DNA of 20,590 nucleotides from SZUA-1535 sp964594175 (GTDB taxonomy: Archaea; Aenigmatarchaeota; Aenigmatarchaeia; Aenigmatarchaeales; SZUA-1535): NCBI GenBank assembly GCA_964594175.1, contig CAZQLM010000011.1, forward strand, positions 1 to 20,590, written 5' to 3'. The notes beneath the pieces are model-generated. The model saw only the letters and a list, made by a program, of their open reading frames with translations. It was not told the DNA's origin and did no database searches. Of the stretch, positions 20,486 through 20,590 are shown piece by piece; position 1 is the stretch's first letter; each line of letters opens with the position of its first letter. The position numbers and the translations under genes are program-made.

Positions 20486-20590
20486 TGGTGGGCCGGGGCG
20501 GAAACTCTGTAAGGAAAAGTTGTAAAGGAAGCATCCTATGGATATTCGAACCGCCGACCTCCTGCTCGTAAGGCAGGCGTCATACCACTA
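20486..20590 (-). tRNA. tRNA-Val(UAC), partial, with a T-loop intron
   Basis: Read on the minus strand from the window end: D-loop TAGTGGTAT, D stem GAC, anticodon stem CCTGC/GCAGG, loop CTTACGA with anticodon TAC, variable AGGTC, T stem GGCGG (20555-20551) and CCGCC (20501-20497), acceptor 3' strand CCGGCCC (20496-20490), discriminator A, and encoded CCA (20488-20486). The T-loop spans 49 bases instead of 7, so about 42 bases are intron after TTCGA. GAG then a TTT bulge then CCGCC mirrors the other valine tRNA. The first 12 bases (acceptor, positions 8-9 and D-stem 5' strand) lie beyond the window. Confidence 0.9.

Noticed and set aside
1..20590. CRISPR arrays, insertion sequences, rRNA genes and replication-origin-type repeats.
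   Set aside because: No regularly spaced direct repeats, transposase motifs, rRNA signature or clustered origin-box repeats were seen on reading both strands.

Overview
The window is archaeal and AT-rich. The evidence is a histone-fold protein, a two-domain Cdc48 AAA+ ATPase, a Hel308 helicase, aPelota, TATA boxes about 27-33 bp upstream of start codons (often implying leaderless mRNAs), and tRNA genes with introns at non-canonical positions. Reading frames are tightly packed, and convergent genes often overlap at their stops. The all-GC stems of the tRNAs in an AT-rich genome suggest a thermophile. The CPYG thioredoxin-fold protein and the altered Cdc48 would fit a DPANN or other poorly sampled euryarchaeal-type lineage. 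That placement is inference; no marker here fixes it.

Layout. 14-629: a VapBC toxin-antitoxin pair. 622-1248 (-): a small PP2C phosphatase, diverging from 1308-3327 (+), two overlapping genes of unknown function. 3324-5435 (-): Hel308, preceded on the same strand by a two-helix membrane protein. 5990-6613 (+): a thymidylate kinase with an aberrant P-loop. 6582-8152 (-): a membrane-anchored thioredoxin-fold protein and a TudS-like desulfidase. 8387-11661 (+): two small proteins and Cdc48, which carries a large insertion in its first ATPase domain. 11649-12511 (-): an unknown protein and the histone. 12700-12816 (+): tRNA-Val(GAC), split by an intron in the T-loop. 12830-14347 (-): an envelope-type beta-rich protein, followed by a small membrane protein broken by one frameshift. 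14382-15374 (+): aPelota. 15382-15861 (-) and 15900-16337 (+): a methyltransferase and an unknown helical protein diverging from one short promoter. 16413-16487 (-): tRNA-Ala(GGC).

16527-19983 (+) is an NAD(P) block and the most interesting part of the window. It has an NAD kinase-family protein fused to a C-terminal winged helix, then two spaced inverted repeats, then a tightly coupled operon of nicotinate phosphoribosyltransferase, an unrecognised 148-residue protein and a nicotinamidase. Together these would turn nicotinamide into nicotinate and then NaMN; the upstream protein could make NADP or act as a sensor. 19984-20485 looks like decayed genes. The window ends inside tRNA-Val(UAC) on the minus strand, which has an intron in the same T-loop position as tRNA-Val(GAC).

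Several divergent gene pairs are separated by only 34-59 bp, with TATA boxes for the two directions interlocked. This regular spacing was used to choose several start codons.
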